Shown here piece after piece: positions 1 through 8,624 of a stretch of DNA of 40,471 bases. The notes beneath the pieces were generated by a model, which had not been told where the DNA came from, did not search any database, and saw nothing but the letters and a program-made list of their open reading frames with translations. The translations under genes were made by a program, and so were the position numbers. The stretch is from NCBI GenBank assembly GCA_021155915.1, contig JAJNBE010000026.1, positions 1 to 40,471 on the forward strand, in the 5' to 3' direction. The DNA is from Solimicrobium sp. (GTDB lineage Bacteria > Pseudomonadota > Gammaproteobacteria > Burkholderiales > Burkholderiaceae_D). Each line of letters opens with the position of its first letter. Positions within the stretch are counted from its first letter, which is position 1.

Positions 1-1224
1 GGGCACCCCGGAAAAAACCGACTCATCGCTTTGTTGGGCTTCCAGCATCATTGTATATGCCTCTCGTTGTTTTCTGAGCGATCGTGTTTCATACCCTCGG
101 TCAGCTGCTATTCCCAAATATTCTTTGGCCTTTGCATCATTTTTTGGCATGCCATGACTGCCTGTTTCGAATACTTTCCCAAGAAAATAGGCAGCGTATT
201 TTAGATTCACTCGCTGGGGAACAGCTTTCTCCAATAATTTTACCAGTTCGCGCTCTTTCATAAAAGCTTCAAACGTTGATAACCTATGTCGTTCTTCAAG
301 AAAGTATAAGAGACGAGGTGCCGCCGCGATTTGATAAGTCTTAAAACTTATCGGCCCGTTTTTTCTATCGTGAGCTCTTGCTGGGATAGATAGCATCTGG
401 CGACTAGTTTCGTGATGTCTAGCAACGTAAGCCTCAATGGCTGCCTCAAAGAGTTTGTCTTCAATAATGGTCTTCTCTAACCATCCCGAATTTTCTTTGG
501 CAATTTTATAAACGGCTTCGCAAATACGGACTGCTTGTCCAAGCCGCCCGTTTTCAATCATTGAAAAGGCACGGTCAATTTCCCTTTCCACCAACATAAC
601 GTCTTCACTTTCATTCATAACGCTAATCAAGTTAATTTCAGCCGTCGCAGCATTAAACCCACTTTGGCAAGCCCTCTTAATAACGTCTTTGCCACCAAAG
701 CACTGCTCAACAAAGGACAGATCAATACCAGCTAGGTCTATTTTCCCTGCGTTATTCTCCTCCCCAATTGTCTGCATCAAAGTATTCATTTTTGAATGGG
801 TTTTTTCGCTAGACTCCAAATAACCCTGTTTAAAAATAGTTGATAATGTATTGGCTAACGAATTCTCGAGAAAGTGTAAATCCGTGTTGCCGAACCATCC
901 AGCTTGAATTTCAAACCTCCTATAAGATCCTACTAGAAAAGTGATCACCGTTTTTTCAAAAGGCAAACATTCTTCCAGGCTGGCTTTTCCAATCAGGAAC
1001 TTTAAAAGCTGTTCCTCAGGCACACCTTTTCTGTCCATAAAAGTCAAAGTATTTTGAAATCCCCTGTCTCGTTTTAAGCCATCCAGAAAGGAGCGATTGT
1101 CCTCTATTCTTTTCTCTAGATTAAACACGTTTGAATCGACTGTGCTATTTCGTTCTGTTGAGTTAGAGTTACTCAAGTCGAAAGCTGGACGGGTAGTGTT
1201 TACTTGTTGACGGGTTGGCAGCAT
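1..1224 (-). CDS. Sel1-like repeat protein, C-terminus cut by window edge
   Basis: An uninterrupted reading frame of 408 codons starts at the ATG at 1224 and is still open at base 1, so only the N-terminal part is visible. The first 60 or so residues are polar and low in complexity, with no signal peptide. Most of the protein appears helical. Around residues 335-385 there is a Sel1-type helical repeat: the segment YAAYFLGKVFETGSHG is followed by DAKAKEYLGIAADRGY, which fits the family pattern of an A-x-x-x-L-G-x-x-[YF]-x-x-G helix and then A-x-x-[WY]-x-x-x-A-A-x-x-G. Sel1 repeats are protein-interaction scaffolds and are common in Legionella and Coxiella effectors (family knowledge). A role as a secreted effector here is inference. 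The ribosome binding site is weak (AAAGAAAG, about 6 bases upstream). Downstream residues outside the window are needed to count the repeats. Confidence 0.75.
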   Translation of the reverse strand, partial: MLPTRQQVNTTRPAFDLSNSNSTERNSTVDSNVFNLEKRIEDNRSFLDGLKRDRGFQNTLTFMDRKGVPEEQLLKFLIGKASLEECLPFEKTVITFLVGSYRRFEIQAGWFGNTDLHFLENSLANTLSTIFKQGYLESSEKTHSKMNTLMQTIGEENNAGKIDLAGIDLSFVEQCFGGKDVIKRACQSGFNAATAEINLISVMNESEDVMLVEREIDRAFSMIENGRLGQAVRICEAVYKIAKENSGWLEKTIIEDKLFEAAIEAYVARHHETSRQMLSIPARAHDRKNGPISFKTYQIAAAPRLLYFLEERHRLSTFEAFMKERELVKLLEKAVPQRVNLKYAAYFLGKVFETGSHGMPKNDAKAKEYLGIAADRGYETRSLRKQREAYTMMLEAQQSDESVFSGVP

Positions 1225-1587
1225 AGAAAACTTTCTTTAAGATTGTTGGAATACATATAAATAAGTTGACCCTTCATTCAGCCTGTCGGGTTTCACCGAA
1301 GTAATGGGCGATTCTTTCTTAGCAGGCGAGAAGATGGTTCGGTCAAGTCATTATCGATCCTGTGAGCCGTAGCGGCTATTGTGGATATCCACTAAGTAGC
1401 AACCACATTTTTCGGCACTCGCGGTCATCCCTAGATCATCCTGCACGAGCGATTACGAAAATGGATTGCAAGCCACTCACAACCCTAGCCAATATTCGGA
1501 TAAAGAAAGAGCGAAGATAACAATATTTTGAAGGAAGGCACGTCATAGAGGATGCGCATTCCATGCGCGGCTGTGTTTCCGATTAGG

Positions 1588-1738
1588 GAGAACTCTGCAT
1601 ACGACCTGCTAATGCGAGAACCAAGTACCGCGTCGCGCGGTGCTCGTAGTTCTTTTGTAGTTCAGTGCATCTTAGTTGCCGCGCTCCGTGTACCATGTCT
1701 TTGGCGCGCTCGCTAAAGTTAATGAAATAGATGCCTCT
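1588..1738. repeat. Degenerate copy of GAGACCTCTGC-ended repeat
   Basis: The left end GAGAACTCTGC at 1588-1598 resembles the terminal GAGACCTCTGC of the copies at 6784 and 22770. Internal blocks shared with those copies follow in the same order: GCGAGAACCAAGTACCGCG, then GGTGCTCG, then TTGCCGCGCTCCGTG and GCGCGCTCGCTA. The right end is heavily decayed, with GATGCCTCTC in place of GCAGAGGTCTC. This is probably an old copy of the same non-autonomous element; its exact right border is uncertain. Confidence 0.5.
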
Positions 1739-2002
1739 CACAGGTAGCGCATGCTGGATCATCGAAAGCGTATCGGGTGTTGGCATGAGGACTGCATGAC
1801 AGGTCAGACCGTGATGATCTTAACTCGGCCCGCACAATATGCCTCGAGTACGACGGGTCGAATGAGGAACCATCAGCGAATTTCGCCATGCGTCAGCAGC
1901 CCTTATTTCGGCTGTACTAAAGACCGAATGTTGGGCTGCAATCAACTACGTCATGGAGTTATTTATAAATTACACTTGCAAATGGGAGGCATGCCTATAT
2001 GT

Positions 2003-2013
2003 GCAGAGGTCTC
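2003..2013. repeat. Isolated end of the GAGACCTCTGC repeat family
   Basis: GCAGAGGTCTC is an exact match to the right terminus of the elements ending at 6924 and 22931. No matching left end of normal spacing is seen unless the degenerate copy beginning at 1588 belongs to it. It lies directly after the stop codon of the transporter gene on the minus strand. It is either a solo remnant or the edge of a larger decayed insertion. Confidence 0.45.
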
Positions 2014-2016
2014 TTT

Positions 2017-3306
2017 TTATGAGTATTTGTTTTCGAAGCTAAACGTATGCGACTTCTTTGTAAAATAGAGACCACAAAATACGCCTACCAGACTTAAAAA
2101 TACTACGTAGTACGACGAGCTTAATGGATTGATTTTATTTGCGATTCCCAGAAATAAGGGCGTCAATCCGCCAAAAATCGCATAGGACAAGTTGTAAGAA
2201 ATGGAGAGCCCGGTAAAACGGATATGCGCTGGAAAGACACGCACCATCAGGGAGGGAACAGCGCCAGCAATTCCTACGAAGAAACCGGTAATTGCATACA
2301 TTACGGTGAGAATTAGATAATCTACTTTCCCAATGCTGTGATAGAAAATGCTGCTGCTAATCGCTAGTGCGCTGCACATCACCACGAACGTTTTACCTAC
2401 ACCAAATTTGTCGCACAAGTAGCCTGTAAATATGCATCCTGCCGCCAACGCCAAAATGGCGAAGTTTTGCATAATCAATGCTGTTTTCGCAGGTATGTTA
2501 AATAGGTCTGATTTCATCAATTCCGGCGAAAATAAGATCACCACCACAATCCCTGCAGTTAATAGCCAGGTTGCTAAGGCTGAAATCAGAATGGCGGGTT
2601 TATGATGACGATAAACAGTGGCTATCGGTAGGCCTTGATTCAATATTTTACGTTCTTGCATTTCTTTAAATATAGGAGTTTCTTCCAAATAACGTCGTAG
2701 ATAGACGGCAACGAAGCCAAGCATTCCCCCAACGATGAACGGAATGCGCCAGGCATATTCCGCAATTTCGCTATGAGAAAAACTGCTATTTATCAACAAT
2801 GCCATGGATGATCCAAGCAAGATCCCAAAGGTCAAGCCACAGGTAACCATGCCATTTGCAATGCCAACTCTGTTGGCCGGAACGTGTTCGGATACGAATA
2901 CCCATGCACCGGGTATCTCGCCACCGATGGCAATACCTTGCAACATCCGCATTGCTAACAATAGAAGCGGGGCAGCATAACCAATATGTTCAAAGGTGGG
3001 CAGTAATCCAATGCAAAACGTGGGCAACGCCATTAATACAATGGACAAAGTAAACATACGCTTTCGGCCAACTAAATCACCAAAATGCGCCATAACTAAA
3101 CCGCCCAGGGGACGCATAAAATAAGCAATGGCGAAAGCGCCATACGTATTTAAGAGTTTCCAAAAAGGGCTAAGGTCGGGAGGGAAAAATTGGTCACTAA
3201 AAATGGAGGCGAAAAAAATAAAAATAATAAAATCGTAGAATTCCAACGCGCCGCCAAGCGAAGCTAATGAAAGAGTTTTGATGTCATTTTTGTTTAATGG
3301 GCGCAT
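2017..3306 (-). CDS. MFS transporter, metabolite:H+ symporter (MHS) family
   Basis: The 429-residue product has twelve predicted membrane segments and the hallmarks of the MHS branch of the major facilitator superfamily (ProP, KgtP, ShiA-like). Near the N-terminus LGGALEFYDF precedes membrane segment 1. The segment 2-3 loop carries RPLGGLVMAHFGDLVGRKR (about residues 65-83), the MFS motif A with the R-P-x-G-x-x-x-x-G-x-x-x-D-x-x-G-R-[KR] pattern. Segments 4-5 carry RMLQGIAIGGEIPGA, the family's R-x-x-Q-G-x-x-x-G-G-E signature. It should sit in the inner membrane and import a small organic solute with protons; the substrate (proline, betaine, dicarboxylate or similar) cannot be told from sequence. 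The length is normal. The ATG at 3306 gives the expected N-terminus, but no strong ribosome binding site precedes it. Confidence 0.9.
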   Translation of the reverse strand: MRPLNKNDIKTLSLASLGGALEFYDFIIFIFFASIFSDQFFPPDLSPFWKLLNTYGAFAIAYFMRPLGGLVMAHFGDLVGRKRMFTLSIVLMALPTFCIGLLPTFEHIGYAAPLLLLAMRMLQGIAIGGEIPGAWVFVSEHVPANRVGIANGMVTCGLTFGILLGSSMALLINSSFSHSEIAEYAWRIPFIVGGMLGFVAVYLRRYLEETPIFKEMQERKILNQGLPIATVYRHHKPAILISALATWLLTAGIVVVILFSPELMKSDLFNIPAKTALIMQNFAILALAAGCIFTGYLCDKFGVGKTFVVMCSALAISSSIFYHSIGKVDYLILTVMYAITGFFVGIAGAVPSLMVRVFPAHIRFTGLSISYNLSYAIFGGLTPLFLGIANKINPLSSSYYVVFLSLVGVFCGLYFTKKSHTFSFENKYS

Positions 3307-3475
3307 AGATTGTGTTAATTATTGTTAATTTGGATTGGTATTGATTAGCCGATGATTTAACTTATTGTGAACTATTTTATGTCACTATTTATCCAGCTTA
3401 CGGTTTACCGGCATGATTTCTTAGGTAATATGCGGCCGTATTCTACCAATGAAACTTGGTATCTGTTTTAACTAA

Positions 3476-5502
3476 TTAGAAGCTTCCAGACATTCCGATA
3501 AAAAGGGTACGCCGCGCACCGTACTGTGGTGCTCCAACGCCAATTCCCGTGCCATCACGCAACAAATAGCAATGGTCAAATAGGTTTAATAAAGCAACGC
3601 GGCCTTCTATGGTCCCGAAGGCGTTACTTTTCCAAGTTCTCGTTAGATTGCTGTTAAAGACAATATACTGCGGCAGTGAGGCTGAATTGGGTGCACCGCC
3701 TTCGGGAGTGTTACGCAAACCGCTGCCATAAATAAAATCACCGCTAAGTTTATAATCTCCCAGTTTAACGTTCGCTCCCCCGGAAGCAGAAAAAGTTTGG
3801 TCGTGATCTAAATAAACGTAATGATCAGCGATATACGCTAGTTCGTCCGCTTCCATAGTAGCCTGGCCGGAGATTATATTGGTGGCTTGCGCTTTTTGAA
3901 TGGCAAAATTCAAAAAGCTGCCCCATTTTTTTTCAGTGTAAATGGCTGACAATTCCACTCCCTTTGCATATCCCCTTGCGTAGTTAAATGGCGTCAAAAT
4001 TAGTGCCTTACCAAATTGACCTTCGTCTAATAAATTGGTTATTTGTCGTATTTATTAATACTATTTTGCGATAATAATTTTTGTGAAGGCGGGTTGAAAT
4101 AACGTGAATAACCCGCGTGTAGAGCTGTATTTTCCGTAGCTTGAAATGCTAAGTTGACACGCGGGCTCCATTGCTGCTCCTCAATGTAGGCGGAAATGCG
4201 GTCATAGCGTACGCCATAGTTTACTGTTAATAACCTGCTAATGGACCATTGATCTTGCAAATAGAAACTGCTTGTGGTGCCTAGCTTGCTTGATTCATCG
4301 AGTATGGTAATAGGATCAGCACTTGGAACGCCATCAGAAAGGGGAAATACTTGTGAGCGATTATTACTGTCCGTATGCTGGCGATTAAAGGCAAGACCGC
4401 TTCGGAAAGTATGGTTTTGACTGAGTTTATAGCTAACATCAAATTGCAAGCCGTTCGATGAGCTACTGCGTAAAGCATGCGTCGCGACGCCGTTATAGAC
4501 CAGATCGCCAAAAATATCTGGTTTAAATAGAACTCTTGAAAACTGATGGTAACTAGAAAGTTGAAAATTAACGTCACCGAATGTTTTTTGATAAGCCAGG
4601 ACGACAAAACGATTAGTTTCTTCTTGTTCGTCCTTCAGTGATGAAGAGGGAATGTTGTTAAACCCGGTATCAATATTACTGAACCCAGTTAAGGAGAACT
4701 GGGCCGTTTGATCTGGATTATTAGGAATCTGAAAGTGCCCATTATAGGTGCCAAATAAAAGGCTTACTCGAGAATCATCTTCAAAATAATAGGACAAGTT
4801 ACCAAATGATTTAGTCTGGCGGGTGTCGTCATGTATGGGCTTTCTCCTGGCTGTGGGATTTTCGATGCCAATGGAATTTCTTAGGTAACTTCCCGACAAA
4901 TAATAATTTAATGCGCCGACGCTACCAAATACTTCAGCACTTGATTCGGCGTGGTTATAATTGGCAAGCTGTAGACCAATTCTTCCACCCGGTTTTATAT
5001 TGCCTTCTTTAGTCTGTATATCAATAATGCCTGCGGTACGAAGCCCATACTGAGCGGGCAGCGCCCCGGTGACGAAATCAACATTATTCACAAAATGTGT
5101 ATCAATCGATTGTCCAAACCCAGAAATACCTTCGGGTAGTTCTATGCCGTTAATGCGATATTGCGCGTTACCGTGATCATCACGAATGTGTAATGAACCA
5201 GAGGCTTTGGAATCTCGCGCGATGCCGGGCAAATGTAATAAGACCTCATTAAATGGCGTGTTATCGCCCTGGCTCATGCTGTCAATAAAGCGTTGATCGA
5301 TGGAATATACAGTGGTGCCGATATTCGGTAGGAGTTCAGTACGTGCATGTTTAAATCGTTCCGGAGCAGAAATAATTACCGTGTTTTCAGACTTGGGTTT
5401 ATCTGTGGCATGAATTAAAGTGGGATAAGCTGAGGTTGTTAAAATACTGGCGAGGAAAAGCGATAATTTGTACGGTATTGCGTGGGCAATAAAGCGTTGC
5501 AT
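3476..5502 (-). pseudogene. TonB-dependent receptor, broken by deletion/frameshift
   Basis: Two frames together make one outer-membrane TonB-dependent receptor. The 5' part (5502-4039) has a signal peptide and a plug domain (HIRDDHGNAQYRINGIELP, GALPAQYGLRTAGIIDI), then beta-barrel strands, and stops after NPPSQKLLSQNSINKYDK. The 3' part resumes in another frame at about 4030 with NLLDEGQFGKALILTPFNYA and runs to the stop at 3476, ending in phenylalanine as outer-membrane barrels do. In related receptors about 40-50 residues usually lie between these two motifs, so the lesion is probably an out-of-frame deletion at about 4025-4040, not a single-base slip (inference). The start at 5502 is preferred over 5523 because AAAGG lies 6 bases before it. 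The substrate is unknown. The gene is adjacent to hpnC but likely unrelated to it. Confidence 0.8.
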
Positions 5503-5663
5503 AGAAACCTTTAATATAAACATGTGCTGTAATTCTTGAGATAATGAATGATTTGTTGGGGAAAAGTGAACAAGTAATTTCGAAAAAGTAAGACCGAAAT
5601 TTGAACCCTCAGAATCGTCTATTATTGACGAGAAAGTGGATAGAAATGATCATGCACTGCCGA

Positions 5664-6473
5664 TTACATCCATAGGGTACGCCAACTTATTACTAACCAA
5701 TCCCATTTGGTTAGGGTTGGTCTATTATGAAACACGCTTTCTGGATTTAGTTCGATTTTTTCTAAGATGCGCAATCCACCTTGAACCACAGCGCGTAATT
5801 CTAAACCAATTCGCCCAGGTAATCGTTTTGCGAGTTGACTGCCGGAAAATAATAATTCACGCGTGCGTTTGATCTCAAATTGCATAAGGCTGGTAAAAGC
5901 GGAGCCGCCTATTTTCTGGTCGATAGTTTGTTCTGTGACCCCAAAGTGCTTCATATCTTCTAAAGGAATATAAATACGCCTCTTTTGCCAGTCGATGGCA
6001 ATATCTTGCCAGAAATTGATAAGCTGGAGGGCCGAGCAAATCGCATCTGAATCGCGTAAGTTTTCGGAAGACACTGCGTCGTACAAATGTAATATTAATG
6101 TCCCCACAGGATTGGCTGAACGGCTGCAATAATCTGACAATTCAGCGTAACTGGAATAGCGTTTCTGCACAATGTCTTGTTTAAAAGCGGAAAGTAGAAG
6201 ATACAGGGGTTGAGTCGGTAATTGATACTCTAAAATTATTTTTTGTAGCACTTGAAATTGTACTTGCTCAGGTATTTCATCGCAGTCAATTTGCTTTAAT
6301 TGGACTGCATATGCATTTAGCCCCGTGATGCGTTGCTCATCATTAGCGTCACCCTCATCGGCAATATCATCCGCATTCCGCGCAAAAGTGTACAGTGCGC
6401 GCACCGCAGGGCGAAGTCGGGCGGGGAGCAAAAAAGAGGCAACCGGGAAATTTTCGTAATGATTGACGGACAT
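5664..6473 (-). CDS. hpnC: Hydroxysqualene/squalene synthase HpnC, orphan
   Basis: The 269-residue product belongs to the trans-isoprenyl diphosphate synthase (squalene/phytoene synthase) family. The opening residues HYENFPVASFLLPARLRP are typical of HpnC. The first aspartate-rich motif is NADDIADEGD (about residues 34-43) and the second is QLINFWQDIAIDWQKRRIY (about residues 150-170); both bind Mg-diphosphate. In the three-enzyme bacterial route HpnD makes presqualene diphosphate, HpnC hydrolyses it to hydroxysqualene and HpnE reduces it to squalene, for hopanoids (family knowledge). No hpnD, hpnE or squalene-hopene cyclase is next to it here, which is unusual because hpnC, D and E are normally clustered. 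The length is normal and both motifs are intact, so the gene looks functional. No strong ribosome binding site precedes the ATG. Confidence 0.87.
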   Translation of the reverse strand: MSVNHYENFPVASFLLPARLRPAVRALYTFARNADDIADEGDANDEQRITGLNAYAVQLKQIDCDEIPEQVQFQVLQKIILEYQLPTQPLYLLLSAFKQDIVQKRYSSYAELSDYCSRSANPVGTLILHLYDAVSSENLRDSDAICSALQLINFWQDIAIDWQKRRIYIPLEDMKHFGVTEQTIDQKIGGSAFTSLMQFEIKRTRELLFSGSQLAKRLPGRIGLELRAVVQGGLRILEKIELNPESVFHNRPTLTKWDWLVISWRTLWM

Positions 6474-6783
6474 AAACTACAGTTATAAGAGCAGTGAAAT
6501 GGTCGGGACATCTACGCTTAGGAGAGATCTCCGCATCGTTATCTCCGACAGCGGGGAATGATAACTCAGAGGTGTGAATTCATATAAATGCTAACTCTAG
6601 TTAAAGCTCGCGGTTATGGGCCTAGTAAAGGTCGTCCACCCTTTTATCAAGATGTTTAAATTGATGCATAGGGGTTAGAGCTTTGTTAGTCCAACTTTTG
6701 GAACAGAATGTCGGGTTATTACCCCTACCTTCCACACGTTAGTAATCGCAATGTGTCGGAAACCAAGCCATTATTTTCATATT
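6474..6783. other. Intergenic, nothing recognised
   Basis: No gene, RNA or strong hairpin is recognised between the hpnC start and the repeat element at 6784. Confidence 0.5.
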
Positions 6784-6924
6784 GAGACCTCTGCGTAACC
6801 TACTGCGCGACCCAAATCCGGTGTTGCGCTGTGCTCGCAATCCTCATGTACTCAAGTACATTCCGGGTGCTGCGCTCCGTGCGCCTTGACTTTAACTCGC
6901 TCGCCACGGTTATGCAGAGGTCTC
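6784..6924. repeat. 141-bp MITE-like element with GAGACCTCTGC inverted ends
   Basis: The ends are perfect 11-base inverted repeats: GAGACCTCTGC at 6784-6794 and GCAGAGGTCTC at 6914-6924; just inside lie TAACC and GGTTA in matching positions. The interior shares several blocks with the copy at 22770-22931, for example GCTCGCAATCCTCATGTACT and CTGCGCTCCGTG. It encodes nothing convincing. It lies 3' of the DUF805 gene. The ends resemble those of some IS5-group insertion sequences, so it may be a non-autonomous derivative (inference). No clear target duplication was seen. Confidence 0.75.
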
Positions 6925-6974
6925 TATTAAAACAATAAATTAGAGCAAAAAATTTTAACGGTATAGAGTGGAAG

Positions 6975-7322
6975 TTAAATGAGGGTTTCATCATGAGTGC
7001 CATATCGGTTTGCTTCTTCTACACTTTTTTGTGCTGTCCATACAGTTAAAAGAATCCATCCAATAAGAGGAATTAAGTCGAATAGAAGATACCAGCCACT
7101 GCGGTTGGTGTCATGTAGTCTGCGAACTGATACTGAAAACACAGGTAGAAGTACCAACAGAAGAAAGAGGGTACTGGCGATAAAAGAGCTATCGACAATA
7201 TCTAATACGGTAGTAACCAAAACAGTAAAGAGAACAAACCACCAATATTCAGATCTGGTAGCGCGCCCATTGAAGTCGGTATATTTGGTAAAACAGGTGC
7301 GAATTGATTCGATGAAAGTCAT
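6975..7322 (-). CDS. DUF805 family small membrane protein
   Basis: The product of 115 residues matches DUF805 (YhaH/YhaI-like) throughout. It opens MTFIESIRTCFTKYTDFNGRA, where Y-x-D-F-x-G-R-A is the family signature. It then has R-S-E-Y-W-W-F, three or four hydrophobic membrane segments, and RRLHDTNRSGWYLL (about residues 70-83), the conserved R-R-L-H-D-x-x-x-S-G-W motif, followed by PLIGWILL. The start at 7322 is chosen because AAGGAG lies 6 bases before the ATG; an upstream in-frame start at 7412 would add 30 residues without family similarity. It is an inner-membrane protein of unknown function. It stands alone, with the repeat element just beyond its 3' end. Confidence 0.87.
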   Translation of the reverse strand: MTFIESIRTCFTKYTDFNGRATRSEYWWFVLFTVLVTTVLDIVDSSFIASTLFLLLVLLPVFSVSVRRLHDTNRSGWYLLFDLIPLIGWILLTVWTAQKSVEEANRYGTHDETLI

Positions 7323-7614
7323 AATATCTCCTTTATCCCTATAAATATGTGTCGGATGTATTTGTACTCTAAATTGGCATGGTAGGAAACACAATACTAA
7401 AGTATTTCTCAAATTAAGATTCTATTCAAGGAATATTCCATATGAAAACTGTCCCTCTTTCAAAAATAGCCATATCTTGCATAGTTGCTATGCTTAAGTT
7501 TATGATCATCCTAACAAATATTCTAGACTGCGGCAGTAATAAGTCTTGCCTTGACTGCGTTGCGTCTCCTGGCGGCATATAGGCCGCCGCGTCGGTACGG
7601 TGGAACAGAAAATC
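7323..7614. other. Intergenic with GC-rich hairpin and a possible 46-codon frame
   Basis: A short plus-strand frame at 7442-7582 could encode 46 residues (MKTVPLSKIAISCIVAML..., cysteine-rich tail), with AAGGA about 10 bases before the ATG. It has no recognisable family and is not called as a gene. At 7571-7588 GGCGGC and GCCGCC form a 6-bp stem around ATATAG. It lies 3' of ppsR but has no U-run, so a terminator role is only possible. Confidence 0.3.
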
Positions 7615-8466
7615 TCACCAATTTATCTGCACGTCGGTTTTCAATTCCTGCAATATCGTGGTGGAAATTTCTTCAATTGATTTAGTGGTGGAAGATAACC
7701 AACGGATTCCTTCTCTTTTCATCATTGCTTCCGCTTCATTTACCTCGTAACGACAGTTTTCCAGTGCGGCGTATTTACTACCAGGACGACGCTCGTTGCG
7801 GATTTCTGTTAAGCGCTCGGGTGCAATAGTTAATCCAAAAATTTTGGGTTTGAACATATATAAATTGGATGGCAATTTACCCCGTTCAAAGTCTTCTGGA
7901 ATGAGGGGATAATTGGCTGCTTTAATACCAAATTGCATGGCTAAATAAAGGCTGGTGGGCGTTTTCCCAGAACGTGAGACTCCCACTAAAATTACATCCG
8001 CTTCGGTAAGGCTCTTATTTGATTGCCCGTCATCATGTGCCAACGAATAGTTGATGGCTTCAATTCGATTCTTATAGGCTTGAGTATCGGCCGTATTGTG
8101 GCTACGGCCTACCGTATGAGTAGACTTAACGCCTAATTCTCGTTCCAACGGTTCCACAAAAGTCTGAATCAAGTCCATGTGCATAGCCTGCGCCTGTCGA
8201 ATTATGCTAGCGAGCTCGGTTGAGACTAAAGTAGAAAATATAATGGGACGCAGACTACTTTCGGCATAAGATTCGTTTATCTTTTTACACGCATCGTGCG
8301 CTTTTTCAGCATTATCGATAAATGGCAAGCGAATTTGTCTGAATCGTAAGTCGAATTGCGAGAGCACTGAATGACCAAAAGTTTCTGCTGTAATGCCAGT
8401 TCCATCGGAAACATAGAATACGGTATGCCCGTCGAGAGGCATAGGTGCTTGAAGGGAGTCGGTCAT
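7615..8466 (-). CDS. ppsR: PEP synthase regulatory kinase/pyrophosphorylase PpsR
   Basis: The 283-residue protein is a DUF299-family bifunctional regulator of phosphoenolpyruvate synthase. Known members inactivate PpsA by ADP-dependent phosphorylation of a threonine next to the catalytic histidine and reactivate it by Pi-dependent dephosphorylation. The N-terminus has [20 protein letters not shown], which is diagnostic. The unusual P-loop [15 protein letters not shown] lies at about residues 160-174. Further on [20 protein letters not shown] is also conserved. The length is normal (about 270-285). It is divergently transcribed from ppsA, with about 160 bases between the start codons, an arrangement seen in many gammaproteobacteria (ydiA/ppsA in E. 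coli), so the partner is next door. Confidence 0.95.
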   Translation of the reverse strand: MTDSLQAPMPLDGHTVFYVSDGTGITAETFGHSVLSQFDLRFRQIRLPFIDNAEKAHDACKKINESYAESSLRPIIFSTLVSTELASIIRQAQAMHMDLIQTFVEPLERELGVKSTHTVGRSHNTADTQAYKNRIEAINYSLAHDDGQSNKSLTEADVILVGVSRSGKTPTSLYLAMQFGIKAANYPLIPEDFERGKLPSNLYMFKPKIFGLTIAPERLTEIRNERRPGSKYAALENCRYEVNEAEAMMKREGIRWLSSTTKSIEEISTTILQELKTDVQINW

Positions 8467-8624
8467 CGTTGTTAGCTGAAAAAATTTTGAACGAGGAATA
8501 TATCACTTTCGCCCACACATTGGCATGTAAAATAGAGGGTTTCAATTTAAGTTAGCGCGACACTAAGAAAAATAAAACACGCGAGCTTGCTGAATCGGTT
8601 TCTTATTTGATTAAAGAGGTAGTA

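Larger units (their letters stand above)
1225..2016. other. Long non-coding stretch with decayed repeat
   Basis: No convincing gene is visible in these roughly 790 bases. Short open frames (1583-1786 minus, 1751-2068 plus) have no recognisable domain and overlap repeat sequence. The stretch holds a perfect 12-base palindrome at 1381-1392, a degenerate copy of the GAGACCTCTGC repeat family at about 1588-1738, and an isolated right end of the same family at 2003-2013, just 3' of the transporter gene. It reads as decayed intergenic DNA. Confidence 0.6.

Noticed and set aside
1751..2068. 105-codon plus-strand frame
   Set aside because: Runs through a repeat end and into the antisense of the transporter gene; no domain; most likely chance.
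7442..7582. 46-codon plus-strand frame with a possible ribosome binding site and a cysteine-rich tail
   Set aside because: No recognisable family, and its end overlaps a GC-rich hairpin; too short to call without conservation data.
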